From: an uncultured Bacteroidota bacterium
Lineage (GTDB): Bacteria; Bacteroidota; Bacteroidia; Bacteroidales; WCHB1-69
DNA length: 64,000 nucleotides
Direction: 5' to 3'
NCBI GenBank assembly: GCA_902796805.1
Contig: CADBQG010000003.1
Span: 21,067 to 85,066 of the forward strand
Position numbers and translations under genes: made by a program. Below the pieces are notes generated by a model that worked only from the letters and a program-made list of their open reading frames with translations, made no database searches and was not told the DNA's origin. Every line of letters starts with the position of its first letter. Position 1 is the first letter of the stretch. Of this stretch, positions 7,914-15,409 are shown piece by piece.

Positions 7914-8390
7914 ATGATGGATATAAATAACACAGGAGACACAGAAAACAGACCACGCAGGACAGTGGTACTGTGGATATTGGCTGTACTTACCATGCTT
8001 AACACAGGGTTCTCGGCAATCACGTACACCGCATTGGCGCTCAATCCGGGAATCATGGAGCAGTCATTCGAGAGTGTCAGGAAGACGGGGATGTTTCCTG
8101 ACGACAAGGTGGAACAGATGGCCGCCGTTTACGCGTCTGTAGAAAGTTGGCAGTATTTCCTTCTTGCCGTCGTGCAGGCGGTCATTTTTTCAGGCGCCTT
8201 TATAATGCTGAGCAGGCTCAACAGAATAGGACTTCATTTTTACGTAATCGGGCAGATATTACAGTTCTGTGTGCTTAACTTCGTGATTGGCGGCCAGGTT
8301 GCGATGGACATTAACGCTGTGATAACCGCAATACTCTGGGTTTTGATGTATTCAACCCAGCTTCGGTTCATGCAAAAAGAAGAAAAATAG
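7914..8390 (+). CDS. Small integral membrane protein, unknown function
   Basis: A 158-residue protein with a short hydrophilic N-terminus (MMDINNTGDTENRPRRT) and about four membrane helices: VVLWILAVLTMLNTGF, SWQYFLLAVVQAVIFSGAF, HFYVIGQILQFCVLNFVIG and DINAVITAILWVLMY. It ends in a charged tail (QLRFMQKEEK). The pattern resembles uncharacterised four-helix membrane proteins of Bacteroidota; no catalytic motif is visible. The first ATG is used; the next codon is also ATG. It has its own promoter and lies 29 bp before sufS. Confidence 0.75.
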   Translation: MMDINNTGDTENRPRRTVVLWILAVLTMLNTGFSAITYTALALNPGIMEQSFESVRKTGMFPDDKVEQMAAVYASVESWQYFLLAVVQAVIFSGAFIMLSRLNRIGLHFYVIGQILQFCVLNFVIGGQVAMDINAVITAILWVLMYSTQLRFMQKEEK

Positions 8391-8419
8391 AAAATCATTG
8401 CATTTTTCACTATAGAACA

Positions 8420-9622
8420 ATGAGAAGAGAAGATTTTCCGATATTGAAGCAGGAGGTGTATGGCCGGCCGCTCGTTTATCTTGACAACGCGGCCACAACC
8501 CAGAAGCCCAAGGTGGTTATAGACGCTTTGGACGAATACTATTCCAAGTATAACAGCAACATACACAGGGGAGTGCACTACCTCAGCTCGCACGCCACCG
8601 CTGAATTTGAAGAAGCGAGGAAGACAGTTCAGAATTTCATAAATGCAGGGTCTGACTGTGAGATAATATTCACCAGAGGGACGACGGAGTCGATAAACCT
8701 TGTGGCGTCCTCGTTTGGAAAGACATTTTTCGGGGAGGGCGACGAGGTGGTTGTTTCCGAGATGGAGCATCATTCAAACATTGTGCCGTGGCAGATTGCC
8801 TGTGCCGACCGTGGCGCGAAGTTGAAAGTCTTGAAATTCAACGATAAGGGTGAAATTGACATTGCCGATTTAGAGAAGTTGCTCTCCCCGCGGACAAAGA
8901 TAGTGGCCATAACCCACGTTTCAAATTCGTTAGGCACGGTTAATCCGATAGAAAAGATTGTTGAAGTGGCGCACAGCAAAGGAGTTCCTGTTTTGGTTGA
9001 CGGGGCGCAGGCCGTGGCCCATCTGCCTGTCGATGTGAGAAAGACAGACTGTGACTTCTATTGTTTTTCGGGACACAAGATGTATGCCCCGATGGGAGTT
9101 GGCGTTCTTTATGGGAAGAAGGAGTTGCTGGAGCAGATGGAGCCATATCAGGGCGGTGGTGAGATGATAAGGGAAGTTACATTCGAGAAGACCACATACA
9201 ACGACCTGCCTTTCAAGTTCGAGGCCGGCACACCGTCGGTTGGCGATGTGTTCGGTTTGCGAAAGGCCATCGAATACATGCAGGAAACGGGGCTCTGTGA
9301 GATTGAAAGACATGAGCAAAGCCTTATGAAGTATGCGCTTGAAAGGCTCGGGAATGTTGTAGGAATGCGTTTTATCGGAGAAGCCGCCAACCGTGCCGGT
9401 GCGGTTTCCTTCCTGATAGGCGACATCCACCCGTATGATTTGGGTGTTCTTCTTGATCATCAAGGTGTTGCAGTGAGAACAGGTCATCATTGCACGCAAC
9501 CGGTGATGGATCGTTTCGGCATTCCCGGTACTGTGCGCGCGTCATTTGCGCTCTATAACACCACAGAGGACATAGATTCGCTTGTGGCCGCAATTGAAAA
9601 AGCAAAACAGATGTTATCATGA
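8420..9622 (+). CDS. sufS: SufS-type cysteine desulfurase
   Basis: A 400-residue PLP enzyme that removes sulfur from cysteine as an enzyme-bound persulfide for Fe-S cluster assembly. Signature features are YLDNAATTQKP near the N-terminus, NIHRGVHYLSSHAT, TRGTTESINLVA, the PLP-lysine motif FSGHKMYAP, and the catalytic-cysteine loop RTGHHCTQP. These, and the length, match group II (SufS/CsdA) rather than IscS. Its usual sulfur acceptor SufE is encoded at 40672-41106 and a SufT-type DUF59 protein at 43125-43421; sufBCD are not in the window. The stop overlaps the following SDR start (ATGA). Confidence 0.95.
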   Translation: MRREDFPILKQEVYGRPLVYLDNAATTQKPKVVIDALDEYYSKYNSNIHRGVHYLSSHATAEFEEARKTVQNFINAGSDCEIIFTRGTTESINLVASSFGKTFFGEGDEVVVSEMEHHSNIVPWQIACADRGAKLKVLKFNDKGEIDIADLEKLLSPRTKIVAITHVSNSLGTVNPIEKIVEVAHSKGVPVLVDGAQAVAHLPVDVRKTDCDFYCFSGHKMYAPMGVGVLYGKKELLEQMEPYQGGGEMIREVTFEKTTYNDLPFKFEAGTPSVGDVFGLRKAIEYMQETGLCEIERHEQSLMKYALERLGNVVGMRFIGEAANRAGAVSFLIGDIHPYDLGVLLDHQGVAVRTGHHCTQPVMDRFGIPGTVRASFALYNTTEDIDSLVAAIEKAKQMLS

Positions 9623-10398
9623 ACAGAAACACTTATGCCATCATAACGGGGGGAAGTTCAGGCATAGGCTCTGCATACGCGGAAGAGTGGGCGCGAAGAG
9701 GATACAACATTCTGATAGTGAGCAACCGCGAAGACCTGAACGCTGAAGAGCAGAAGCGATTGCAAGGTTTATATCCAGATTTAACGATAAGGTCTAAATA
9801 TCAGGATCTGGCAAAAACCGCTGCCGCTCAAGAGTTGTATGACTATTGCATGGCGGAAAATTTAGAGGTCGAAGTTTTGGTCAACAATGCGGGAATGTTC
9901 TATTTCGGGGCCGTTGTTGAAAAGCCGGCGGCCCTGAGCCAAACCATGACCGCATTGCACTGCGACACGCCAGTGGCGCTTTGCGTGCTTTTCGGCTCCG
10001 AGATGAAGCGCCGTGGCAAGGGCGTTATAATCAATGCAAGCTCGATAACAGCATTTATGAGTTTCCCCACAATAGCTGTATATCAGGCTTCGAAGGCCTT
10101 TCTGCTCAGATTCTCAAAAGGTCTCTCATACGAACTTTCACATCATGGTGTGAAGGTTTGCTGTGTGTGTCCCGGCGCGGTTGACACGGACCTTTACAAT
10201 CTGCCAGTCACTACAAGGAAGATTTTGCGCAAGACGGGGATCATGCTTTCGCCGCGGCAGGTTGCCAGGAGAGGCGTGAGGGCTGCATTGCGTGGCAGGA
10301 AAGTGAAGATACCCGGAGCAATCAACTGGTTTTTCGTGTTTATATGTTTTCTGGTGCCAGGCTTTTTGATTGACCTTGTCAAGAAGAAATTTGTGTAG
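9619..10398 (+). CDS. Short-chain dehydrogenase/reductase
   Basis: A 259-residue classical SDR. The N-terminal NAD(P)-binding motif is TGGSSGIGSAYAEEWARRG, followed by NNAGMF, a serine in INASSITAF and the catalytic pair in YQASKAF. Residues ~230-250 are hydrophobic (WFFVFICFLVPGFLI), so the enzyme may be attached to the membrane. Such SDRs act on fatty-acyl, sterol-like or sugar substrates; nothing here identifies which. Start and stop overlap by 4 bp with sufS, implying coupled translation. It converges on yigZ with 11 bp between the stops. Confidence 0.85.
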   Translation: MNRNTYAIITGGSSGIGSAYAEEWARRGYNILIVSNREDLNAEEQKRLQGLYPDLTIRSKYQDLAKTAAAQELYDYCMAENLEVEVLVNNAGMFYFGAVVEKPAALSQTMTALHCDTPVALCVLFGSEMKRRGKGVIINASSITAFMSFPTIAVYQASKAFLLRFSKGLSYELSHHGVKVCCVCPGAVDTDLYNLPVTTRKILRKTGIMLSPRQVARRGVRAALRGRKVKIPGAINWFFVFICFLVPGFLIDLVKKKFV

Positions 10399-10409
10399 AA
10401 AACGGGTTT

Positions 10410-11012
10410 TCAAATGTTTTCAACCGTTGTGCCGCTAATTTTGCGCAAAGATTCCGCAACTTTGTCGGCGGAGCAGAGCCTTACGGACACAATGTAAGTG
10501 CAGTTAAGGTCGCTTTGCCTGTCAAGAATTTGTATATCAGGGTTTTTCAGAATCTGCATTACATCGTTCATGTTTGCGTACTCGAAAGTGACGCGGTATT
10601 TCAGCTCGATGAATCTTTCAATGATGTTGGCGTTGTCGAGGGCGTCTTTGGCGGCTGCCTTGTAAGCGTTCTGCAATCCGCTGACACCGAGTTTTATGCC
10701 GCCGAAATACCGCACCACAACAATAAGTGTGTCGGTAACATCCTTTGAAAGCATCTGTCCGTGGATAGGGCGTCCGGCGGTTCCCGAAGGTTCGCCGTTG
10801 TCGTTAACTCTGTAGGCGTCCTTGCGCGGCCCCAGGATGTAGGCGTAGCAGTGATGGCGGGCGTCCCAGTGCTTCTTCTGAATCTCGGCGAGCCGCTGCT
10901 TGACCTCGGCTTCTGTTGAAACAGGAAAGGCGTATGCAATGAACTTGCTTCTCTTCTCGCTGTAAAACCCTTCGGCAGGCTTTTCTATTGTCTTATACGT
11001 GTCTTCGAACAT
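10410..11012 (-). CDS. yigZ: YigZ/IMPACT family protein
   Basis: A 200-residue protein of the UPF0029/IMPACT family, linked in various organisms to translation or stress control; the molecular activity is not settled. Family signatures are FIAYAFPVSTEAE, the conserved HHCYAYILG, the NDNGEPSGTAGRPI segment and VVRYFGGIKLGVSGL, followed by the small C-terminal ferredoxin-like domain. The start is the ATG at 11012 (MFEDTYKTIE). An upstream in-frame ATG would extend deep into ribD. It overlaps the end of ribD by 20 bp and is the last gene of a three-gene minus-strand operon. Confidence 0.88.
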   Translation of the reverse strand: MFEDTYKTIEKPAEGFYSEKRSKFIAYAFPVSTEAEVKQRLAEIQKKHWDARHHCYAYILGPRKDAYRVNDNGEPSGTAGRPIHGQMLSKDVTDTLIVVVRYFGGIKLGVSGLQNAYKAAAKDALDNANIIERFIELKYRVTFEYANMNDVMQILKNPDIQILDRQSDLNCTYIVSVRLCSADKVAESLRKISGTTVENI

Positions 11013-11958
11013 AGAACAGTCTGTTTCCGTCAATATTGATTGTCTTTCCGGGAGTTCCAGGCATTTTAGGGGCTTCAAGCCCTCTTCCCCATCTTATGTC
11101 GCCCACAAGAATCCTGGCTTCGTCCCACAGACCGCAGTCAATGAACTTGTCGAGGGTTTTCCTCCCGCCCTCAACAATCACCGACTGCACGTTCAAGGCA
11201 AACAGCTGTCCTACAGCCTCGTGGACATTATCGGAGAGGGGGGTGTAATCATTTCTGGAGAGTATTTCAGAGCCGCGCTGCATGACAAACCTTCCCGGGT
11301 TTTTTCCGGCATATTCCCGGGTTGTGAGTTGCGGTCTGTCGTTGTTCATGGTGTTGAAGCCCACCAGTATGGCGTCTTCCTCGCCGCGCCATTTGTGTGT
11401 CAGGACTTTGAGTGCCCGGTTGGTGATCCAGTTGGACATGTTTTTGTCATACTCTCTGTCTATGTCCATAAATCCGTCCTCGGTCTGCGCCCACTTTAGG
11501 ATTATGTATGGTCTTTTTTTTCTGTGGAATGTAAAGAACCGTCTGTTCAGGTCTTCGCATTCCTGCTTGCAGACATCCACCACAACTTCAACGCCGGCGT
11601 TGCGCAGTTTGGCGATGCCGGTGCCGTTGACCACGTTGTTGCAGTCAACCGAGCCTATCACTACTTTTGGTATGCCGTGGCGTATGATGGCATCGGCACA
11701 CGGGGGAGTCTTGCCGAAGTGAGAGCATGGCTCGAGGTTCACATAAAGCACGCTTTCTTTCAGCAAATTCTCGTCGTTCACCGAGTTGATGGCGTTTATT
11801 TCGGCATGAGGACCGCCGTATTCATGATGGTAGCCTTCTCCTATGATTTTCCCTTCATGCACTATTACCGAACCCACCAACGGATTAGGCGATGTGTACC
11901 CAAGTCCCGCCGCCGCGAGCTGGAGGCATCTGCGGATGTATGTCTCATCGAAGGTCAT
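10993..11958 (-). CDS. ribD: Riboflavin biosynthesis deaminase/reductase
   Basis: A 321-residue bifunctional enzyme. The N-terminal half (to ~145) is the pyrimidine deaminase with zinc ligands in GGPHAEINAIN and PCSHFGKTPPCADAI. The C-terminal half is the NADPH-dependent ribityl-uracil reductase, with WITNRAL, ILVGFNTMNNDRP and the VIVEGGRKTL motif. It carries out two steps from the GTP-derived pyrimidine toward riboflavin. The chosen start (ATG 11958) gives MTFDETYIRRCLQLA, the normal N-terminus. It begins inside the stop of the upstream DUF4340-like gene (TGATG, 1-bp overlap). No FMN riboswitch is visible upstream of the operon; the leader is only about 15 nt. Confidence 0.95.
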   Translation of the reverse strand: MTFDETYIRRCLQLAAAGLGYTSPNPLVGSVIVHEGKIIGEGYHHEYGGPHAEINAINSVNDENLLKESVLYVNLEPCSHFGKTPPCADAIIRHGIPKVVIGSVDCNNVVNGTGIAKLRNAGVEVVVDVCKQECEDLNRRFFTFHRKKRPYIILKWAQTEDGFMDIDREYDKNMSNWITNRALKVLTHKWRGEEDAILVGFNTMNNDRPQLTTREYAGKNPGRFVMQRGSEILSRNDYTPLSDNVHEAVGQLFALNVQSVIVEGGRKTLDKFIDCGLWDEARILVGDIRWGRGLEAPKMPGTPGKTINIDGNRLFYVRRHV

Positions 11959-13043
11959 CAAGGCTGCTCTTTGTTCAGGAAATATGATAGAGGTTGGTTC
12001 TGCCTGTCGAAGTGGAAGTACTGGCATTGGAGCAGTTTGCTGGTATCGCCGTTCATCACGGCATAGAACTTGTCGCGGTTGTAGGGATCGTTTTCGCCGT
12101 TGTCCTGGTTGCCCACGATGGCGTCGAGGTAGTAGAGTTCCGGCTCCATCTTCCTGAACATGTCGAGTGTGGTTTTCTTTCCGTCCACATCGGTGAGCTC
12201 GATGGTCTTGAAGTGGTTGAACCTCAATATGGAGTCCTTTGCCTCTTTGGAGATGTCCATGATCAGGACTTCATAGTTCTTGTCGCGGTATTCAGAAAGC
12301 ATATCGAGGAGTTTCACGGTGTCGTAGTCGGCGATTTGCTGGTTGCTTATGTTGTAGAGATTGAAGAAACGCGCCCCGGTCTTCTCAACGTAGTAGGATT
12401 CTTCGGGATGCTCGAAATCCTGCACCATGAGCGACTTTATGCGTGTTATTTTGGTGCTGAAGATGTCGCAGTTATACCATTCGTGTGGCCTGAACGAGTA
12501 CACAGGCGTGAGGTATCCCCTGAATCCCGGGATGTGCACGATGCATGGTTCGTCAAACCCTGCGAGCACGGCGTAGTTCGACATGTTGTCCATTGTGGAT
12601 GGCCCCATGTAGTATGTCTTCACATTTCTCTCCTTCTTGAAGAAAGGGATTCCGAAGACGGTGAACTTTGGGGCTATCTGGTATATTTCCACCTTTATGG
12701 CGTTCACCGACATCATCTTGTTTATGTTTGACTGGGCGCTTTTGGCCACTATCTGCTGGATGGATATGTTGTGGATTGTGGAGAGGAGTTCCTCAACCTT
12801 CTTCGGCATGGCGGGAATATTCCCATCGACGTACCATCCTCTGTTTTTTCGCTCCAGCAGCGATTTCTCCCCGTGGAGGTCAGCTATGAAGACTTTGGTG
12901 ATGTTGGCGGTGTCTTTCACGGCGAATGCAGACGCTTTCGGATTCCTTTTTGACGACAGTACTCCGTTTTCAAACATGATGGATGCCGCAAGACCAAGTA
13001 ATGCGGCCACGCATACGGCAAGTATGATTCTTCTTTTCTTCAT
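11958..13043 (-). CDS. DUF4340-like protein with N-terminal membrane anchor
   Basis: A 361-residue protein. The N-terminus MKKRRIILAVCVAALLGLAASIMF is a signal anchor. The rest is a beta-rich extracytoplasmic region: IADLHGEKSLLERKNRGWYVDGN, then PKKVEELLSTIHNISIQQIVAKSAQSN. This matches the repeating layout of DUF4340 domains (modification-state readout, x-W-x-V-N/D, x-L-L-x-x-L). DUF4340 proteins elsewhere often accompany gliding/ABC-type gene clusters, but here the partner is ribD. The ATG at 13043 is chosen because longer frames run through the promoter-like TATCTTCG at 13062-13069. Function unknown. Confidence 0.75.
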   Translation of the reverse strand: MKKRRIILAVCVAALLGLAASIMFENGVLSSKRNPKASAFAVKDTANITKVFIADLHGEKSLLERKNRGWYVDGNIPAMPKKVEELLSTIHNISIQQIVAKSAQSNINKMMSVNAIKVEIYQIAPKFTVFGIPFFKKERNVKTYYMGPSTMDNMSNYAVLAGFDEPCIVHIPGFRGYLTPVYSFRPHEWYNCDIFSTKITRIKSLMVQDFEHPEESYYVEKTGARFFNLYNISNQQIADYDTVKLLDMLSEYRDKNYEVLIMDISKEAKDSILRFNHFKTIELTDVDGKKTTLDMFRKMEPELYYLDAIVGNQDNGENDPYNRDKFYAVMNGDTSKLLQCQYFHFDRQNQPLSYFLNKEQP

Positions 13044-13061
13044 CGATGATGTTTTAGGCCG

Positions 13062-13069
13062 CGAAGATA
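13062..13069 (-). promoter_or_regulatory. -7-like box (TATCTTCG) for the DUF4340-ribD-yigZ operon
   Basis: Read on the minus strand this is TATCTTCG, one mismatch from TAnnTTTG, 18 bp before the ATG at 13043. Confidence 0.5.
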
Positions 13070-13159
13070 CAATATTTGGGAGAATAATTGCAGTCGGTTT
13101 AGTTATTTTGCATTGAAAACGCGCAAAAAAAAGGTGCTTTTCACTTGAGAATGTGGTTT

Positions 13160-14077
13160 TTAATCGCGGAGGCAACGAACTGCCATTCCAACGTATCTGG
13201 CATAGCCATTTCTGACCACTCCTGGATAGTCATAGCCTAAAGAACGGTAAAATGAAGTTACACGGAAGACTTCAGTGGAAGTCCAGAAAGAAGCGTGACC
13301 GCCAATATGCTGGCTGTCGAACGCTGCAAGCAAGTCGCACACGTTCACTGCGTTCGAGTCTGTGCAACTGCCAAAAGTGCTGGGCCTTGCAATGGCTGTA
13401 GGATTAGATGGAACAGTGATGGTGCCGCTGGTGAAATTGTTGTTGCCGGCAAACACGTTGTTGCCAGACTTCAAGGGTACATTGTTACAGTTGCTTTCAA
13501 TGGTTGGGCAGAGGTCTGTTTCCGTAATATATTTATTGGTGGTCAAGTAGTTGCCGATACTGTCGCAAATGTTTGGCTTGTTCAGGATATATGCATCTTT
13601 GCTCGAATCAGTCTCGCTCCAGTCGCTTTGCATGTTGACGGATATGCCGTGTTGGTTGATATAATTCGCGATTTGATTTTGGTTCACGCTGTCAGCATAA
13701 TCTGCCTGCATTGCATACGGTACAGCTGAAAAGGATGTTTTGTGAGAGGCGAGCAGTTCTGAACCTTCGTATATCCAAGTAGTTACTCAAGCCGAAGTCT
13801 AGTCAATATCGTTCCAGTCGCCGCTTAGGAAAACTCCATTTCCGATGAGCAGTGAAATAAGGCCGTTGAAGTTTACTGGTTACAAAGTGTCGTTCTGAAT
13901 ATACAGGCGTGCCATTCTCGCTATTGGCGAGGCTCACATCAACAGTCAGTTGTGTGTTCACCACCAGTTAGTCGCGGTGTTGCGCACCACAGCTTGGTAA
14001 CTAACTTTGTTGTTCTGTGCAAACATCGTCACTATACTACACATCACCGCTGAGACGAGCAAAATTGTTTTTCTCAT
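13160..14077 (-). pseudogene. Decayed exported protein with FISUMP-like C-terminus
   Basis: A former gene of ~305 codons. It starts at ATG 14077 with an intact signal peptide (MRKTILLVSAVMCSIVTMFAQ) and the opening NNKVSYQAVVRNTATN. It is then broken by an apparent 1-bp deletion near 13967 and an apparent 1-bp insertion near 13874. The stretch between them reads VVNTQLTVDVSLANSEN in the shifted frame. Back in the original frame there are two stops, TAG at 13799-13801 and TGA at 13787-13789, four codons apart. The C-terminal 183 codons (from 13711) are open and end FYRSLGYDYPG...GYARYVGMAVRCLRD, typical of FISUMP surface domains, although the N-terminal half of that domain is missing. Four lesions make sequencing error unlikely. 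Confidence 0.8.
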
Positions 14078-14118
14078 CTTTGAATTTTTTTTGATTATAT
14101 TACTGTTTCGATTTGATT

Positions 14119-15240
14119 TTAATAATTTTTCACACAGCGCACGCTATATGCGTTCCCGGCAATCATGGTCGATGGTACTGGTGAGTCGCAGTAGTAGGAG
14201 TAGCCGAGCAGTGCAGGTTTGTCCGGGGTCAATGTGCCTGCGGCCAACCAAATAGAACCTTCTGTGAGCAAACCCTCAAAGCGTCCAGATGAAGCGTTGT
14301 ACTTGCCGGAGGGCAGCAATGTGAAATCCGTGGAGTTGTCGCCCGGGTCGTTCAGCCAGAGAGTCTCGCTTTTCACTGTAAAAGCTGAATGTGCGTTAAG
14401 GGCGGCCACTTCCGCCGCGGCAGGCAAATGCCATCCAACAGGACAAATACCTTGCACAAAACCGTTTTCATCGGCGGCTGCGGCAGTTTCAGGGGAGCCT
14501 TCCGCTATGCCTGCAGCCGACCACCAAATATAGAGACGCCCGTAAACAGATTCATTGGCGGCCACATCGGGGTGGCGGTTGCTTTGGTAAACTAAAGCTC
14601 TGGCCACGGGTGTTGCATTACCGTCGTCATACACTGTGGCCTGCGAGTTGCGCTGTGTCCAACAATAGCGGTCAAGCACCAGTGTGGGATAAGTGATGTT
14701 GCTGCCGTCGGTTACAGTGAACGGACAAATCATAGCATAGAGATGCACCACGCTGTCGCAGCTGTGGACAGTGGCGAGATCCAAGTTGTTTGCACCCTCG
14801 TTAATGCCCGCAGGAAAGTCTCCATGAAACATCACAGTGTCATAAATTTCATAAGTCGGCCACACTGTGAGCGTAAGCCGTTTTATGAGGTCGTAGTTGT
14901 AAAGAGTGTCTATAGTTACAACATATTGCTCATACTTCTTAACACCCTCCGAGAGTTCGTCAACAGATATGTTGAAGTTGTTTTGGGTATACGGTTGGTT
15001 GTCGCAGGTTTCATCAGTGATTTCTTCAGTCATAAGTTGTGCCTGCGCCACCGAATAGGCCAGCTCATAGTCGCCTGAAACTATCTGCTCGTAGAACGGC
15101 TGCCCGATAGCCACGTATGTGTTGTTTTGGGTGCTTCCTGCAGCAACCACCGCCCACACAGTCTCGGGAGGCCCTGTTTGCGCCACAGCATCTGTCAACA
15201 CACTGAACAACATGCAGAAAAGTATTGCTTTCTTCCTTAT
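14119..15240 (-). CDS. FISUMP-domain exported protein with degenerate start codon
   Basis: A FISUMP-family surface protein. The C-terminal domain (last ~200 residues) has RLYIWWSAAGIAEGS, GICPVGWHLPAAAEVAAL, the LLPSGKYN region and a terminal YSVRCVKNY. The middle has the repeated CDSVVHLY and THSCDS-like adhesin pattern. The first ATG in frame is at 15213, but it lies inside the signal peptide. The full signal (RKKAILFCMLFSVLTDAVAQ) needs a start nine codons earlier, where the codon is ATA (15238-15240); an in-frame TAG lies seven codons before that. Either ATA is used or an ATG has mutated. I give the coordinates with ATA (373 codons). It is probably monocistronic and lies beside a decayed relative. 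Confidence 0.7.
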   Translation of the reverse strand: MRKKAILFCMLFSVLTDAVAQTGPPETVWAVVAAGSTQNNTYVAIGQPFYEQIVSGDYELAYSVAQAQLMTEEITDETCDNQPYTQNNFNISVDELSEGVKKYEQYVVTIDTLYNYDLIKRLTLTVWPTYEIYDTVMFHGDFPAGINEGANNLDLATVHSCDSVVHLYAMICPFTVTDGSNITYPTLVLDRYCWTQRNSQATVYDDGNATPVARALVYQSNRHPDVAANESVYGRLYIWWSAAGIAEGSPETAAAADENGFVQGICPVGWHLPAAAEVAALNAHSAFTVKSETLWLNDPGDNSTDFTLLPSGKYNASSGRFEGLLTEGSIWLAAGTLTPDKPALLGYSYYCDSPVPSTMIAGNAYSVRCVKNY

Positions 15241-15290
15241 ATAGTCTAATCTACAAATCTATACTGAATAGATAAAATCTCAAAATTCTG

Positions 15291-15298
15291 CAAAAGTA
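15291..15298 (-). promoter_or_regulatory. -7 box (TACTTTTG) for the FISUMP gene
   Basis: The minus-strand TACTTTTG matches TAnnTTTG. The expected transcript start is near 15287, about 47 nt before the ATA codon. The box survives although the start codon looks damaged. Confidence 0.55.
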
Positions 15299-15353
15299 CC
15301 CTTTTTCTGTTGTAAGTTTACAACAATAATAGTATTTGTGCAGCTTTTTTCAT

Positions 15354-15385
15354 AAAAAAAGGAGGCGGAAACATTTTCCACCCCC
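15354..15385 (-). terminator. Intrinsic terminator of the ftcD transcript
   Basis: On the minus strand an imperfect 11-bp GC-rich hairpin (arms 15361-15371 and 15375-15385, two mismatches, 3-nt loop) is followed by seven T. It lies 25 bp after the ftcD stop. Confidence 0.8.
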
Positions 15386-15409
15386 TTTCGTTTTTCGGAA
15401 AAAGTAATC

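Noticed and set aside
7409-8107. A 232-codon minus-strand frame over the metallophosphoesterase and membrane-protein genes
   Set aside because: It crosses two plus-strand genes with good motifs or membrane helices and has no recognisable content.
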